A stretch of 64,000 nucleotides of DNA from Pseudomonadota bacterium (GCA_021843755.1 JAKBWB010000045.1:1-64000); one strand, 5' to 3'; shown: positions 41,121 through 51,366, counted from the first letter of the stretch. Program-made: numbers and translations. The notes: generated by a model from the sequence alone, not told the origin.

Positions 41121-42413
41121 ATGAGAGCGACTCGCACCCCGCCCGCGACAAGACAGCGGGGCGTCGCACTGGTGCTGATCGCCATCGCCATGGTCGTGCT
41201 CATTCTCATGGCCGGTCTGGCGCTCGACATCGGGCACATGATGCTCGACAAGGCACGCCTGCAGAATGCCGTGGACGCCGCGGCCCTGTCGGCGGCCAAG
41301 ACCCTGGATGAGACCTCGAACACCGGACTCGCCACCACCGCCGCCCTGCAGGCCCTGGGTCTGGATGCCAACACCGCCGGCAACAACGAGCTCGGCGCCA
41401 CCTACGACAGCGGCAACCTGCAGGTGAGCGTGCAGTACTCGAGCACCCTGCCGCCCTTCACCCCGGGATCGGCCACCGGCCCGTACGTGCGGGTCATCGC
41501 CACCAACTTCGCGTTTCCGACCATCCTGCTCGAGGTGGGCCATTTCAACCAGCTGAGCGTCAGCGCCTCGGCGGTCGCCGGCCCGAGTCCGACCATCAAT
41601 ACTGCCTGCAACATCGCGCCCATCATGGCCTGCGGCAATCCGGCACCTGCGCCCCTGCCCTCCCCATGCGCCGATGGGCTGGCGAGCCTCTGGGGCTATT
41701 GCCTGAATTCCCCGCAGGTGCTGAAGAGTGCCTCGCCCGGCAGCACCGCGGTCGGCCCGGGCAACTTCCAGCTCATTCAGCTCAGCGGCACCGGTGCCAA
41801 CATCGTGCGCCAGAACCTCGCCGGAGACTATAACTCCTGCCTGACCACGGCCGACTCGGTGCAGACCGAGACGGGCAACGAGACCGGCCCCGTCTATCAG
41901 GGCCTCAATACCCGCTTTGGCATCTATGCCGGCTCGATGAGCATGGCGCAATTCCCCCCGGATGTCGTCACGAACTATTCCAGTCCGCAGATGACGGTCG
42001 ACTCGAACGGCGACATCTGGTACCAGCCGCCAGGGGCAACCGCAGTGCAGATCACCTCGAGCACCATAGGAGACGTATTCAACTACCAGGATTATCAGGC
42101 GGCGATTACCAATGGCCCTTGGAACTATCAGCCGGTGAGCGCCGGCGGTCCGGGCGTGTTCGACCGGCGGGTGCTCACCGTGCCGGTGGGCGATTGCACC
42201 GGCACCGCCAACGGCAGCACGACGGTGCCGATCCTCGGCTTCGCCTGCTTCTTCATCTTGCAGCCGGTCACTCAGCAGGGCACCACCGATTACATCATCG
42301 GGCAGTTCGAGGGCAACTGCCAGAGCGGCGGCGAGCCGGGCCCCAACCCCGGCGCCGGCCCCGGGCCCTACGTCATCGAGCTGTACCGCGATCCCGGGAG
42401 CCCGGACTCATGA
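41121..42413 (+). CDS. tadG: TadG-like pilus assembly protein
   Basis: A 430-residue protein. The N-terminal QRGVALVLIAIAMVVLILMA (about 13-32) is the hydrophobic TadG-type segment, followed by LALDIGHMMLDKARLQNAVDAAAL, the hallmark of the TadG-like family. The remaining 350 residues are an extracellular domain rich in Asn, Thr, Gly and Pro, with several Cys. It likely acts as a minor pilin-like or tip component. It overlaps the first TadE gene by 4 bases. Confidence 0.88.
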   Translation: MRATRTPPATRQRGVALVLIAIAMVVLILMAGLALDIGHMMLDKARLQNAVDAAALSAAKTLDETSNTGLATTAALQALGLDANTAGNNELGATYDSGNLQVSVQYSSTLPPFTPGSATGPYVRVIATNFAFPTILLEVGHFNQLSVSASAVAGPSPTINTACNIAPIMACGNPAPAPLPSPCADGLASLWGYCLNSPQVLKSASPGSTAVGPGNFQLIQLSGTGANIVRQNLAGDYNSCLTTADSVQTETGNETGPVYQGLNTRFGIYAGSMSMAQFPPDVVTNYSSPQMTVDSNGDIWYQPPGATAVQITSSTIGDVFNYQDYQAAITNGPWNYQPVSAGGPGVFDRRVLTVPVGDCTGTANGSTTVPILGFACFFILQPVTQQGTTDYIIGQFEGNCQSGGEPGPNPGAGPGPYVIELYRDPGSPDS

Positions 42414-42880
42414 GCCGGCGGCTGCAGCGCACCGCGGCTCACGGCCAACGCGGTCTCGCTACGGTGGAAATGGCCATCGGCCTGCCCGTGCTGCTGCTGC
42501 TGCTGTTTGCGACCGCGGAGTTCGGGCGCATGCTCAGTCAATACGACACGTTGACCAAGGCCGTGCGCAATGGGGCGCGCTACGCCGCCTCGGTGAGCTC
42601 GCTCGGCACGACCGGACTGGTGTACATCACCCCCGCCATCCAGACGGCGGTCGCGAACCTCGTCGTCAGCGGCAATGTGAACGGCACGGGCGCACCGCTG
42701 CTGCCCGGACTCACCACCGCCGAGGTCACGGTCTCGGCGATCAACCCCCTGTACGTCGAGGTCTCCGTGAGCTATCCGTACGAGCCCATGCTCGGGGTCG
42801 CGCTGCCGGCGTTCGGACTCGGTCAGCCCATTCCGGCCGACCCGACGCTCACCGCGACCAGCGTCATGAGGGCCCTGTGA
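42410..42880 (+). CDS. tadE: TadE-family pseudopilin 1
   Basis: A 156-residue pseudopilin. QRGLATVEMAIGLPVLLLLL (about 14-33) has the processing site G before LATVE and the long hydrophobic helix, then FGRMLSQYDTLTKAVRNGAR, the TadE block. It is likely cut by CpaA. It overlaps TadG by 4 bases and its stop touches the start of the second TadE (TGATG). Confidence 0.9.
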   Translation: MSRRLQRTAAHGQRGLATVEMAIGLPVLLLLLFATAEFGRMLSQYDTLTKAVRNGARYAASVSSLGTTGLVYITPAIQTAVANLVVSGNVNGTGAPLLPGLTTAEVTVSAINPLYVEVSVSYPYEPMLGVALPAFGLGQPIPADPTLTATSVMRAL

Positions 42881-43398
42881 TGCGGCGGCGATCGCCCATC
42901 CGCAAGGCCGAGCGCGGCATGACGACCGTCGAGTTCTCGATCGTCGGCAGCCTCCTCTTCGTGGTTCTGTTCGCAATCATCGAGTTCGGCCGGACGATGT
43001 ACGTCATCTCCGTGCTCACCGAAGCCACCCGGCGCGGCGCGCGCCTCGCGTCCGTGTGTCCCGTCAACGACCCGTACCCGGCACAAGGGGCGGTGTTCGC
43101 CTACGGCGCCGGCAGCAGCGCCGTGGTTGCCGGCCTCACGACGTCCAACGTGGTCATCGAGTACCTGGACGACAACGGCAACGTGATTTCCAGTCCGTCG
43201 CCGAATTTTGCCGACACGGCGGCCAACTTCGACGCGATCAGATACGTACGGGCGCAGATCGTGAACTTCTCGATGCAACTGATGATTCCATTCCTCGACC
43301 CGACCGTATCGCTGTCGGGATTCGCCACCACCATCCCGCGCGAGAGCCTCGGTGTGCCGCGCACTTGGCCGGCGAACTCCCCCCTTCCCCCTTGCTGA
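42880..43398 (+). CDS. TadE-family pseudopilin 2 (TadF-like)
   Basis: A 172-residue pseudopilin, paralogue of the previous gene. ERGMTTVEFSIVGSLLFVVL (about 12-31) has the G-cleavage site and Glu, then FGRTMYVISVLTEATRRGAR. It may be the TadF counterpart. The ATG at 42880 overlaps the preceding stop by one base. A two-Cys tail is the main difference from the first copy. Confidence 0.88.
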   Translation: MRRRSPIRKAERGMTTVEFSIVGSLLFVVLFAIIEFGRTMYVISVLTEATRRGARLASVCPVNDPYPAQGAVFAYGAGSSAVVAGLTTSNVVIEYLDDNGNVISSPSPNFADTAANFDAIRYVRAQIVNFSMQLMIPFLDPTVSLSGFATTIPRESLGVPRTWPANSPLPPC

Positions 43399-43414
43399 GG
43401 CGCCGCCGATCCCC

Positions 43415-44620
43415 ATGCGAGAGTGCACCGACATCCGGCTGAAGATCCTGCTGATCTCCCGGCGCAAGGAGGTTCTCGAGGCGCTGCAGACGCTGCTGAA
43501 GCGGCGCCCGGGCCTGACCATCGCGCGCAAGCTGGTCGTCAACGGACACGTCGATCCGCTGCACGAAGTGACGGAATTACCGGACGCGATGGTGCTGCAC
43601 CTCGGCGAGACGTGGCGTGCCGAGCTCGAGGCGCTGGCGGCGACCCCCGCCGACCGCCGGCCGCCCTTGATCGTGATCGGCTCGGCGCCGGATGCGCCCG
43701 CCATGCGCCTTGCCATGCAGGCGGGCGCTCGCGATCTGCTGCCCCTGCCGCTCGTCGAGGCCGATCTGTTCGCGGCGCTCGAGCGCATCGCCAGGGATCA
43801 GCAGGCGTTGGCGCCGGCGGCCAGCGCCGCGGTCACGGTGTTCATCAATGCCAAAGGCGGCTGCGGCGGCACGTTTCTCGCCTGCAACGTGGCCGACGCG
43901 CTCACCTCGCGCCTGCACAAGCGCGCGGTGCTGCTCGATCTGGATGTGCAGTTCGGCACCATTCCGCTTTACTTCGACCTCTTTCCGGCAAGAGGCCTGC
44001 TGCAGGCGCTCGAGAACCACACCCAGCTCGATGAAGCGGCCCTCGGGGGCTACCTGCACCGGCGCGGCAAGCTCGCCATCCTCGGCCACGCCACCCAGGA
44101 CAGGCTGCCGCTCGAGGGCATCTCCGCCGACGCCGTCGACACTCTGCTGAAGCTCTGTGCGCGCTCCTACGAGCACATTCTGATCGATCTGCCCCGACAG
44201 CTCGACCCGCTCGCCTGTCGCGTGATCGAGCAGGCCGAGCATGTCGTGCTGGTCGTACAACAGTCCGTGACGGTATTGCGCGATGCGGCGAAGGTCATGA
44301 CCTGCCTGCAGAGGGATCTGCTGGTGGACCCCGGGCGGATCCTCACGGTGGTGAACCGCCATGACAGGCGCTCGAGCATCTCCCTGGAGCACGTGCGCAG
44401 CGCCCTCGCCTGCAGCGAGCCGATTCTCGTGCCCAACGATTACCGGACCGTCGAGGAGAGCGTGGCCACCGGCCAGCCGCTGCTCGCCCACGCCCGGGGC
44501 GCGGCGGTGACCAGGGCGGTCGGCGCGCTCGCCGAGCGCCTCGACGGCGGCCCAAACAACGTACGGCGCAGTCTGCTCAGCCGTACGTTCTCCAAGGTGG
44601 TCAAACCGAGAGCGTCATGA
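43415..44620 (+). CDS. cpaE: CpaE/TadZ-type localisation ATPase
   Basis: A 401-residue protein. Residues 1-130 form a receiver-like domain ([30 protein letters not shown]). The ParA/MinD-like part has the altered P-loop [11 protein letters not shown], where the second conserved Lys is Gly, as is usual for TadZ/CpaE. DLDVQFG and [10 protein letters not shown] follow. It directs the pilus machine to its place in the cell. The ATG at 43415 is chosen over a GTG at 43352 inside the previous gene. Confidence 0.9.
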   Translation: MRECTDIRLKILLISRRKEVLEALQTLLKRRPGLTIARKLVVNGHVDPLHEVTELPDAMVLHLGETWRAELEALAATPADRRPPLIVIGSAPDAPAMRLAMQAGARDLLPLPLVEADLFAALERIARDQQALAPAASAAVTVFINAKGGCGGTFLACNVADALTSRLHKRAVLLDLDVQFGTIPLYFDLFPARGLLQALENHTQLDEAALGGYLHRRGKLAILGHATQDRLPLEGISADAVDTLLKLCARSYEHILIDLPRQLDPLACRVIEQAEHVVLVVQQSVTVLRDAAKVMTCLQRDLLVDPGRILTVVNRHDRRSSISLEHVRSALACSEPILVPNDYRTVEESVATGQPLLAHARGAAVTRAVGALAERLDGGPNNVRRSLLSRTFSKVVKPRAS

Positions 44621-45999
44621 CAGCCCCTGCCAGCTCACAGACGAAGGACGGCGCACGGCGCGGCGCCGAGGAAGCCGCCCCGCCGGATGATCGGCTGCGC
44701 CCGCTCAGCGCCGGGGAGCGCGAGAGCAAGGATCTCATCTACCAGCGGCTGCTCAAGGTCATGGACCTGTCGCTCATCGGGGAACTGCAGGACAAGGATG
44801 CCCGGCATCAGATCCGCCAGATCTGCGAGCGGCTGATGAGCGAGCAGCAGCTGCCCCTCAGCCTCGCCTCCCGGCAACGGATCGTGCGGCGCATCGAGGA
44901 CGAGGTGCTCGGCCTGGGACCCCTCGAGCCGCTGCTCGCCGACAAGACCGTCTCCGACATCCTGGTCAACGGCGCCGCCCGGGTGTACGTGGAGCGCCAC
45001 GGGCGCCTCGAGCTCACGGACGTCAGCTTCAACAACGATGCGCATCTGATGAATATCATCGATCGCATCGTCTCGGCGGTGGGCCGGCGCGTCGACGAGT
45101 CCTCGCCCATGGTCGATGCACGCCTGAAGGACGGCTCGCGCGTCAACGCCATCATCCCCCCGCTCGCCATCGACGGCCCGTCGTTGTCCATCCGCCGCTT
45201 CGCGGCGGACATGCTCACCATCAACGATCTCGTCAACCTCGGTTCCCTGACACGACCGCTCGCGGACATCCTGAGCGCGATCGTTCGCGCCAGGCTCAAC
45301 GTCCTGGTCTCCGGCGGCACGGGCGCGGGCAAGACCACGCTGCTCAACATTCTCTCCGGGTTCATTCCGCCCACCGAGCGGATCGTCACCATCGAGGACT
45401 CCGCGGAGCTGCAGTTGCGCCAGCCGCACGTCGTGCGGCTCGAGACACGCCCGCCGAACATCGAGGGACGTGGCGCGGTCACCCAGCGGGATCTGGTGCG
45501 CAACAGTCTGCGCATGCGCCCGGACCGCATCGTGATCGGCGAGGTCCGCGGGGGCGAAGCCCTCGACATGCTGCAGGCGATGAACACCGGGCACGATGGC
45601 TCGCTCACCACGATTCACGCCAACTCCCCGCGCGATGCCCTCGGGCGGATCGAGAACATGGTGGCGATGACCGGCATCACGTTCCCGGCGCGGGCGCTGC
45701 GTGCCCAGATCACTTCCGCAATCGACATCATCGTGCAGATCGAGCGGCACGAGGACGGCCGTCGCCGCGTGGTGAGCCTGCAGGAAACGAACGGCATGGA
45801 AGGGGAGATCATCACCATCTCCGAGATCTTCACCTTCCGGCGCCGCGGGCTCGATGAGCAGGGCAATGTGCTCGGGGGGCTGCGCCCGACCGGGATCGTG
45901 CCGGGATTCCTCAAGCGCCTGCGCGAGCGCGGCATCGATCTGTCCTACGAGGTGTTCCGCGAGGCCGGCGACAAAGCCGCCGGGAGGAAGACGTCATGA
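44617..45999 (+). CDS. cpaF: CpaF/TadA secretion ATPase
   Basis: A 460-residue motor ATPase that drives pilus extension (and perhaps retraction). The N-terminal domain (about 35-200) precedes Walker [10 protein letters not shown] (K239), the Asp box [11 protein letters not shown], Walker [20 protein letters not shown] and the His box [14 protein letters not shown]. Everything needed is present. It overlaps CpaE and TadB by 4 bases each. Confidence 0.95.
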   Translation: MTAPASSQTKDGARRGAEEAAPPDDRLRPLSAGERESKDLIYQRLLKVMDLSLIGELQDKDARHQIRQICERLMSEQQLPLSLASRQRIVRRIEDEVLGLGPLEPLLADKTVSDILVNGAARVYVERHGRLELTDVSFNNDAHLMNIIDRIVSAVGRRVDESSPMVDARLKDGSRVNAIIPPLAIDGPSLSIRRFAADMLTINDLVNLGSLTRPLADILSAIVRARLNVLVSGGTGAGKTTLLNILSGFIPPTERIVTIEDSAELQLRQPHVVRLETRPPNIEGRGAVTQRDLVRNSLRMRPDRIVIGEVRGGEALDMLQAMNTGHDGSLTTIHANSPRDALGRIENMVAMTGITFPARALRAQITSAIDIIVQIERHEDGRRRVVSLQETNGMEGEIITISEIFTFRRRGLDEQGNVLGGLRPTGIVPGFLKRLRERGIDLSYEVFREAGDKAAGRKTS

Positions 46000-46970
46000 G
46001 TGCGGGCGGCGTGTGGATTTTCGTCGGTCTGGTGTTCCTGGCCGTGTTTGTGCTGATGGCGGGTCTGACGATCCCGGTGTTCGGCGAGAGCCGCCGGATG
46101 CACAAGCGCCTGCTCGAGCGCCTGGCGACGCTCAAGACCGAAACGGACGCGGAGGTGGAGACGCTGCTGCGCCAGAAATACCGCACGGAGCGCACGCCGC
46201 TCGAGCAGTCGCTCGAGTCGCTGCCCGGAATGCAAATCCTTGCGCGCCTGCTCGAGCAAAGCGGCAGCAGCACACCGGCGTACCGGCTGGCATTCGGCTC
46301 GATCGCCCTGGGGATGGCCGCCGGCATGGCCGGTTGGGAGCTGATGCATCTGTGGTATGTCGCCGCGCCGGCGGCTCTGGCCGCCTCGGCCCTGCCGTGG
46401 GTGAGGATCCTGCAGCAGCGCGCCGCCCGCACGGCGAAGTTCGAGGAGCAGTTGCCCGAGGCGCTCGATGTCATGAAACGAGGGCTGCAGGCCGGCCACC
46501 CGTTCACGCAGTGCCTGAAGCTGGTGGCGCAGGACATGGAGCAGCCGATCGGGCGGGAATTCGACTACATCTTCTCGGAGATCAATTACGGGGGCGATCT
46601 GCGGCATGCGCTGCTCGGGTTCCTGGAACGAGTGCCGAGCGTGTCGGCCATGGCGTTCGTGACGGCCGTGCTGGTTCAGAAGGAAACGGGCGGCAACCTC
46701 GCGGAAATTCTCACCCGCATCACGGCGGTGATTCGCGGGCGGTTCAAGCTCCACCGTCGCATCCGCACGCTGTCGGCGGAAGGGCGGCTGTCAGCCTGGA
46801 TCCTGATGCTCATTCCCTTCGCGCTGTTTGCCCTCATCTCGATCAGCAGTCCGGGATATTTCCCCGTGCTGCTGCACAACCCGCTGGGGCCGAAGTTGAT
46901 CATTATCGCCGTCGTGATGGGATTCATCGGCATGATCTGGATCCGCAGAATCATCCGAATCGTGGTCTGA
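45996..46970 (+). CDS. tadB: TadB inner-membrane platform protein
   Basis: A 324-residue T2SF-type platform protein. One N-terminal membrane segment (about 5-25), two near 100-130, and two at the C-terminus (about 265-320). The T2SF domain (about 145-275) holds [20 protein letters not shown] and [16 protein letters not shown]. It pairs with TadC and couples to CpaF. Confidence 0.92.
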   Translation: MSAGGVWIFVGLVFLAVFVLMAGLTIPVFGESRRMHKRLLERLATLKTETDAEVETLLRQKYRTERTPLEQSLESLPGMQILARLLEQSGSSTPAYRLAFGSIALGMAAGMAGWELMHLWYVAAPAALAASALPWVRILQQRAARTAKFEEQLPEALDVMKRGLQAGHPFTQCLKLVAQDMEQPIGREFDYIFSEINYGGDLRHALLGFLERVPSVSAMAFVTAVLVQKETGGNLAEILTRITAVIRGRFKLHRRIRTLSAEGRLSAWILMLIPFALFALISISSPGYFPVLLHNPLGPKLIIIAVVMGFIGMIWIRRIIRIVV

Positions 46971-46982
46971 CCGGAGGCTTTC

Positions 46983-47957
46983 ATGTCGAGCACCCTCGCC
47001 CGCCTCGGCGCCGAATTCGCTCATCTGGCGAGCAACCCGGCCCTGTTCGTGCTGCTCGCCGCCGCCGCGGTGTTCGTGTTCAGCCTAGGGGTGTTCGCCG
47101 TGGTCACTTCGGCGGCCGATCCGCGCTGGCGGCGCCTCGGGAAGGTCGCGCGGGAGCAGGCGGCTCGCCCGCGGTTCGGCGCAAGGCTCGTGGCGCGTCT
47201 GCACCCGTTTGCGACCCTGGTGCTGCCGAAGCGGGCCAGGGAGCGCTCGAAAGTCGAGCAGCGGCTCACATACGCCGGCTACCGCTCCGCCACCGCGCTG
47301 CGCACGTTCTACGGCGCGAAGGCGCTGTTCCTCACGGCCCCGCCCCTCGCGGTGCTGCTCGCCTGGCCGCTGTTCCCGAACGTCACCCCGGACCAGCTGA
47401 TCTTTTATGCCCTGGCGGCCTCGGTGGCCGCCTCTGTGCTGCCGAGCATGTGGCTCGACCGGCGCGTGCTCAAGCGCCAGCGCGCCCTGCGTGCCGGCTT
47501 TCCCGATGCGCTCGATCTGCTCGTCGTCTGTGTGGAAGCGGGGCTCGGGCTCGCGCCCGCCCTGCAGCGGGTGGCCGACGAGCTCACCGTCAGCCATCCG
47601 GAGCTCGGCGCGGAGATTGCCCTTGTCAATGCCGAGATGCGCGCGGGCGTCGAGCGCGCACAGGCGTTGAGGAACCTGGCCGAGCGCACCGGCCTCGCGG
47701 ACATCCGCGGCCTGGTGACCCTCATGGTGCAGACCCTGCGCTTCGGCACCAGCATCGCGGACGCCCTGCGGATCTATGCCGAGGAGTTCCGCGACAAGCG
47801 CGTGCAGGCCGCCGAAGAACAAGCGGCCAAGATCGGCACCAAGATGATCTTTCCGCTCGCGCTGTGTCTGTTCCCGTCGTTCTTTCTGGTCGCCGTCGGT
47901 CCCGCCGTGGTCAGACTGGTGAGCGTATTCAGTGACTTGATGCATCACCATCCCTGA
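46983..47957 (+). CDS. tadC: TadC inner-membrane platform protein
   Basis: A 324-residue T2SF-type platform protein that pairs with TadB. FPDALDLLVVCVEAGLGLAP (about 170-190) and LAERTGLADIRGLVTLMVQT are family blocks, ending with a membrane segment FPLALCLFPSFFLVAVGPAV. It starts 12 bases after TadB with GGAGG just ahead and is the last structural gene of the Tad locus. Confidence 0.92.
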   Translation: MSSTLARLGAEFAHLASNPALFVLLAAAAVFVFSLGVFAVVTSAADPRWRRLGKVAREQAARPRFGARLVARLHPFATLVLPKRARERSKVEQRLTYAGYRSATALRTFYGAKALFLTAPPLAVLLAWPLFPNVTPDQLIFYALAASVAASVLPSMWLDRRVLKRQRALRAGFPDALDLLVVCVEAGLGLAPALQRVADELTVSHPELGAEIALVNAEMRAGVERAQALRNLAERTGLADIRGLVTLMVQTLRFGTSIADALRIYAEEFRDKRVQAAEEQAAKIGTKMIFPLALCLFPSFFLVAVGPAVVRLVSVFSDLMHHHP

Positions 47958-48267
47958 TGCCTCCCACACCTGACACTGTAACGCCCTGCCCCGCATCGCG
48001 CGGTCCGTTCGCCTGTACGCACAGCAGCCAGTTGATCGGCCATCGATGGGCGCCATGCAACATGTTGCCCCCCGCTTCCCCCCCGCCCGATCCGCAACCG
48101 CGCTCGCGGCGCGTGCAACGGCCGCGCGGAGCCCGCCAAGCGCGCGCAAGAACGCGCGGGGATGTGCGGCTCACCGGCAACCCGGGAATATGTGAAATCG
48201 ACCACTCTTGCGTCACCGGAAGATACTGATAGCTTCGAGCGCATAAGAACGATAATTAAGCCAGTCT
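47958..48267. other. 310-bp spacer between tadC and the AraC-type regulator
   Basis: No gene is supported. The first 220 bases are GC-rich. The last 80 are clearly more AT-rich and probably contain the regulator's promoter (GATAAT at 48251-48256 is one -10 candidate), but no paired -35 can be named. Confidence 0.45.
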
Positions 48268-49101
48268 ATGGTCCCACTGCAGCTGCTTTGGGTGAACGAT
48301 TGCAGCGCCGCCATACCCCGCGCAGCCTGGATGGCGGGGTTTGCCGCGATCTGCCGGTTGCACGAGATCGAGATCACGCAACTGTTCGACAAGGAGGCCG
48401 AGGGAGACTGGGATCTCATCGGCTTCAACTTCGACTATCCGGAGATGGCGCAGCTGAAGCGGGTCCCGGAGACCAAGCGCCGCTGGCCTTCCGCACCGAT
48501 CGTCCTGCTCACCGCGCAATGCTCGCTCGAGTTCGCGGTGTGGGCCCTGCGCGTGCGGGTGTTTGATCTGCTCATCAAGCCGATCGCGCCCGAGGAGATC
48601 GAGCACTGCCTGCAGCGGGTTTCGCAGGCCGTGCATGCGCGGCGCTCACAGTCGGAGCGGCAGCCGCAGGCGCTGTTGGCACAGATGCCGGTGGAGGTCC
48701 GCTACCGGCCGCACACCGCGCCTTCCCTGCGTCTCGAGCACTCCCTGACGCACATCAGCAAGTACTACGGACAGCCCCTGCCCGAGTCGCAGATCGCCCG
48801 GCTCTGTCAGATGTCACCGTCCCGATTCTGTCGGGAATTCAAGGCGGCCTACGGAGTCACCTATGTCGACTACCTGGCTTGCTACCGCATCGAGCAGGCC
48901 AAACGGCTGCTGAACAATCCCGCCATGTCGATCGCCGACGTGGCGGCGGCCGTCGGATTCAACGATCCGTCGTATTTCACCAGAGTGTTCCGTCGGATCA
49001 CCGGTGCCTCCCCGAGTGCCTACCGGGAATGCCCGGCCGCGCTCGAGCCATCGCTCGCCGCACGCGAAAGCGCCGCCGGCGCCCCTGCGACCGCCGTGTG
49101 A
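48268..49101 (+). CDS. AraC-family regulator with degenerate receiver domain
   Basis: A 277-residue transcription factor. The first 120 residues follow the receiver fold: LLWVNDC, DLIGFNFDYPEM, IVLLTAQ and FDLLIKPI match its order. The phosphorylated Asp is Asn (N54), and one of the paired acidic residues is Asn too, so it is a pseudo-receiver. The C-terminal part (about 160-265) is an AraC helix-turn-helix pair (ESQIARLCQMSPSRFCREFK, SIADVAAAVGFNDPSYFTRV). Its place right after tadC suggests that it controls the pilus genes without classic phosphorylation. Confidence 0.87.
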   Translation: MVPLQLLWVNDCSAAIPRAAWMAGFAAICRLHEIEITQLFDKEAEGDWDLIGFNFDYPEMAQLKRVPETKRRWPSAPIVLLTAQCSLEFAVWALRVRVFDLLIKPIAPEEIEHCLQRVSQAVHARRSQSERQPQALLAQMPVEVRYRPHTAPSLRLEHSLTHISKYYGQPLPESQIARLCQMSPSRFCREFKAAYGVTYVDYLACYRIEQAKRLLNNPAMSIADVAAAVGFNDPSYFTRVFRRITGASPSAYRECPAALEPSLAARESAAGAPATAV

Positions 49102-49174
49102 GCCGGTCCGGGCCACCGCAACGCCTGCTGCTACAATGAGCCCCTCGGCCTCCAGGCCCTCAGGCAGCCTCACC

Positions 49175-49387
49175 GTGAAAGCACTCTTGATCGCGGGACT
49201 GATTCTCATCGGCGGCGGCATCTTCCTCATCGCGCATCCCCTGCATTACGCGAGCGAGCACCACGTCCTGAAATTGGGCGGACTGACGGCGAGCGTGAGC
49301 CAGGAGCGCCCGCTGCCGGGCTGGGTGGGCGGCACGGTGCTCGGCGCCGGCCTGGTGCTGCTCTCGGTGGGACTGCTGAAGCGCTAG
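49175..49387 (+). CDS. small two-helix membrane protein
   Basis: A 70-residue protein with two membrane segments (about 3-20, KALLIAGLILIGGGIFLI; about 48-67, GGTVLGAGLVLLSVGLL) joined by a 25-residue polar loop. No known family is certain; the layout resembles small DUF3185-type proteins. The GTG at 49175 is chosen because homology to such proteins begins there. An ATG at 49136 would add 13 polar residues. TACAAT at 49132-49137 could be its -10. Confidence 0.6.
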   Translation: MKALLIAGLILIGGGIFLIAHPLHYASEHHVLKLGGLTASVSQERPLPGWVGGTVLGAGLVLLSVGLLKR

Positions 49388-49422
49388 AATCGCACTCCCC
49401 TGCGTAAATCGGAGAGCGCATC

Positions 49423-50139
49423 ATGGCGATACGCGAGCAGTTGCTCGAATACCACGAGGGGCAGGTCCTCCTCGAGGGATTCTTCTGTCACGACGACTCC
49501 CGTCCGGGACCGCAGCCCGCGGTCCTGATCAGCCACGCCTGGGGCGGGCGGGATGAGTTCGTCGAGCGCAAGGCGCGCCGGCTCGCCTGGCACGGCTATG
49601 CCGCATTCGCACTCGACATGTTCGGCAAGGGCAAGCGCGGCACCACCAACGAGGAGTGCGCGGCCCTCATCACCCCCTTCATGCAGGATCGCGCCCTGCT
49701 CGCCCGCCGCATCGGCGCGGCGCTCCAGACGCTGAAGGGACTGCCGCAGATCGACCCGCGGCGCATCGCCGCCATGGGCTTTTGCTTCGGCGGACTTTGC
49801 GTGCTCGACCTCGCCCGCGGCGGCGCCGACGTGCGCGGCGTCGCCGCCTTTCACGGCCTGCTCAAGCCAAGCGGTCTGCCCGCGCGCAAGATCGGCGCCA
49901 AGGTGCTGATCATGCACGGCTATGACGATCCGATGGCCCCGCCCGAGGACGTGCTCGCGATCGCCAAGGAACTCACCGCCGCCGGCGCGGACTGGCAGCT
50001 GCACGCCTACGGCAACACCCTGCACGCCTTCACCCATCCGCAGGCCAATGCCCCCGCGGACGGCCTGCAGTACAACGAGGCGGCCGACCGGCGCTCCTGG
50101 CACTCGCTGATGCAGTTCCTGGAGGAAGTGCTGCGCTGA
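49423..50139 (+). CDS. dienelactone-hydrolase family protein
   Basis: A 238-residue alpha/beta hydrolase. The triad is Cys121 in GFCFGG, Asp168 or 169 in HGYDDP, and His201 in NTLHAFTHP, in the order of true dienelactone hydrolases. Related enzymes open carboxymethylenebutenolide in the chlorocatechol route, but many family members act on other esters. No catechol genes are nearby, so the substrate is open. The start has a good ribosome-binding site (GGAG). Confidence 0.9.
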   Translation: MAIREQLLEYHEGQVLLEGFFCHDDSRPGPQPAVLISHAWGGRDEFVERKARRLAWHGYAAFALDMFGKGKRGTTNEECAALITPFMQDRALLARRIGAALQTLKGLPQIDPRRIAAMGFCFGGLCVLDLARGGADVRGVAAFHGLLKPSGLPARKIGAKVLIMHGYDDPMAPPEDVLAIAKELTAAGADWQLHAYGNTLHAFTHPQANAPADGLQYNEAADRRSWHSLMQFLEEVLR

Positions 50140-50142
50140 GCG

Positions 50143-50403
50143 CTAGGTGCGCGAGCGCGCGCCAGAGCGCGCGGCGATGTCGATCGTCACTGTCTCGCTC
50201 GCCGGATCGTAGAGGATGCGCGCCTCACCCCGGCGCAGCTGCGCCAGGACCTGCGCGCCCTTCTGCGCCAGCGTGAACTCCCGCTCGCCGTAATCGGTGC
50301 CCTCGCGCAGCACGAACGCCTCGATCACACCCCGCAGGGCCTCGCTCGAGAGCGCCGCGTAGGGAATCTCCACCGGCTCGGCGGATTCGCCCGGCTCGCT
50401 CAT
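50143..50403 (-). CDS. yheU: YheU/UPF0270 family protein
   Basis: An 86-residue protein of the gammaproteobacterial UPF0270 family. It has the typical IPYAALSSEALRGVIEAFVL and REGTDYGERE, followed by an RGEARILYDPASETV block. Function is unknown, but the structure class is small helical and cytosolic. It converges with the hydrolase gene (4-base gap). Confidence 0.9.
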   Translation of the reverse strand: MSEPGESAEPVEIPYAALSSEALRGVIEAFVLREGTDYGEREFTLAQKGAQVLAQLRRGEARILYDPASETVTIDIAARSGARSRT

Positions 50404-50510
50404 CGATCAGATGCGCCGGGCGCCGCGGACCCGGTCGGATCCGCGGCGGCTCGCGTTCAGGAGATAGAAGACATGCCGCAGCCCGCCGGCCGGCGCGCCG
50501 CGGCCGGCGG

Positions 50511-51281
50511 TCATTCGCGCAGCTGTCCCAACAGGGTCAGCACCTGAATGTACATCCACACCAGCGTGATGATCACGCCGAACGCACCGTACCATTCCAT
50601 GTAACGCGGTGCGCCCGCCGCCACGCCCCGCTCGATCATGTCGAAATTGAGCAGCAGCATGAACGCGGCCACGCCCACCACCAGCACCGAGAAGCCGATG
50701 GCGAGCGGTCCGCTGCCGATCCCCATCGCCCCGCCGTTGATGAACGGCACCGCATAGTGGAAGAACGACAGAATCCACGCGCCCGCGTACAGCAGCACGA
50801 TCCCGATCGTTGCGCCCATGACCACCGAGCGCAACCGGTCGGTGACCCGGATCACGTGCGTGCGGTACAGCACGAGCATGACGAACGCGACCGCGAAGGT
50901 CGCGCCGACCGCCTCGATGGCGATGCCCGGATAGCGCTGCTCGAACACCGCCGAGATGCTGCCCAGCACCACCCCCTCGACCGCCGCGTAGGGCACCGAC
51001 AGATACGGTGCGGTGGTCGGCTTGAAGCTGATGATCAGCGCCAGCACCAGCCCCACGATCAGGCCGATCTCCACCAAGCCGCCCGCCGCCTGGAAGTTTC
51101 CGGCCGCGGCCATCGACCAGGGCCACAGCGCGGTGACCAGCATGACCACGAGCAGCAGGAACGACTTGTTGACCGTCCCATGAACGCTCATGGCCTCTTC
51201 GCCGAATCCGACGCGCGGAACGCGCGCGAACGTGTTCTCGTTCATGAACGGATTACGTGATCGCCGATTCTGAAACGCCAT
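50511..51281 (-). CDS. Bax inhibitor-1-like membrane protein
   Basis: A 256-residue protein with about seven membrane segments and a short polar N-terminus (RNPFMNENTF). It fits the 'Bax inhibitor 1-like' group rather than YccA. Related BI-1 proteins are pH-gated Ca2+ channels; PF12811-type proteins are less studied. The ATG is backed by a strong AGGAGG at 6 bases. It follows a promoter candidate and the zwf terminator. Confidence 0.87.
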   Translation of the reverse strand: MAFQNRRSRNPFMNENTFARVPRVGFGEEAMSVHGTVNKSFLLLVVMLVTALWPWSMAAAGNFQAAGGLVEIGLIVGLVLALIISFKPTTAPYLSVPYAAVEGVVLGSISAVFEQRYPGIAIEAVGATFAVAFVMLVLYRTHVIRVTDRLRSVVMGATIGIVLLYAGAWILSFFHYAVPFINGGAMGIGSGPLAIGFSVLVVGVAAFMLLLNFDMIERGVAAGAPRYMEWYGAFGVIITLVWMYIQVLTLLGQLRE

Positions 51282-51308
51282 CTCAATCCTCCTAAACGGA
51301 ATATGAGC

Positions 51309-51337
51309 ATTCTACGCTATGGGGGTTCCCTGACGAA
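51309..51337 (-). promoter_or_regulatory. promoter candidate for the Bax inhibitor-like gene
   Basis: On the minus strand, TAGAAT (51314-51309) could be a -10 box, with TTCGTC 17 bases upstream as a weak -35. The start codon follows 28 bases later with a strong ribosome-binding site. Confidence 0.4.
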
Positions 51338-51359
51338 AAATCCACCCCTTTTGAGGGAT
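51335..51359 (-). terminator. possible Rho-independent terminator of zwf
   Basis: On the minus strand after the zwf stop, ATCCCTC-AAAA-GGGGTGGAT forms an imperfect stem (one two-base bulge). A run of five T follows directly. It separates zwf from the Bax inhibitor-like gene. Confidence 0.45.
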
Positions 51360-51366
51360 GCACTGT

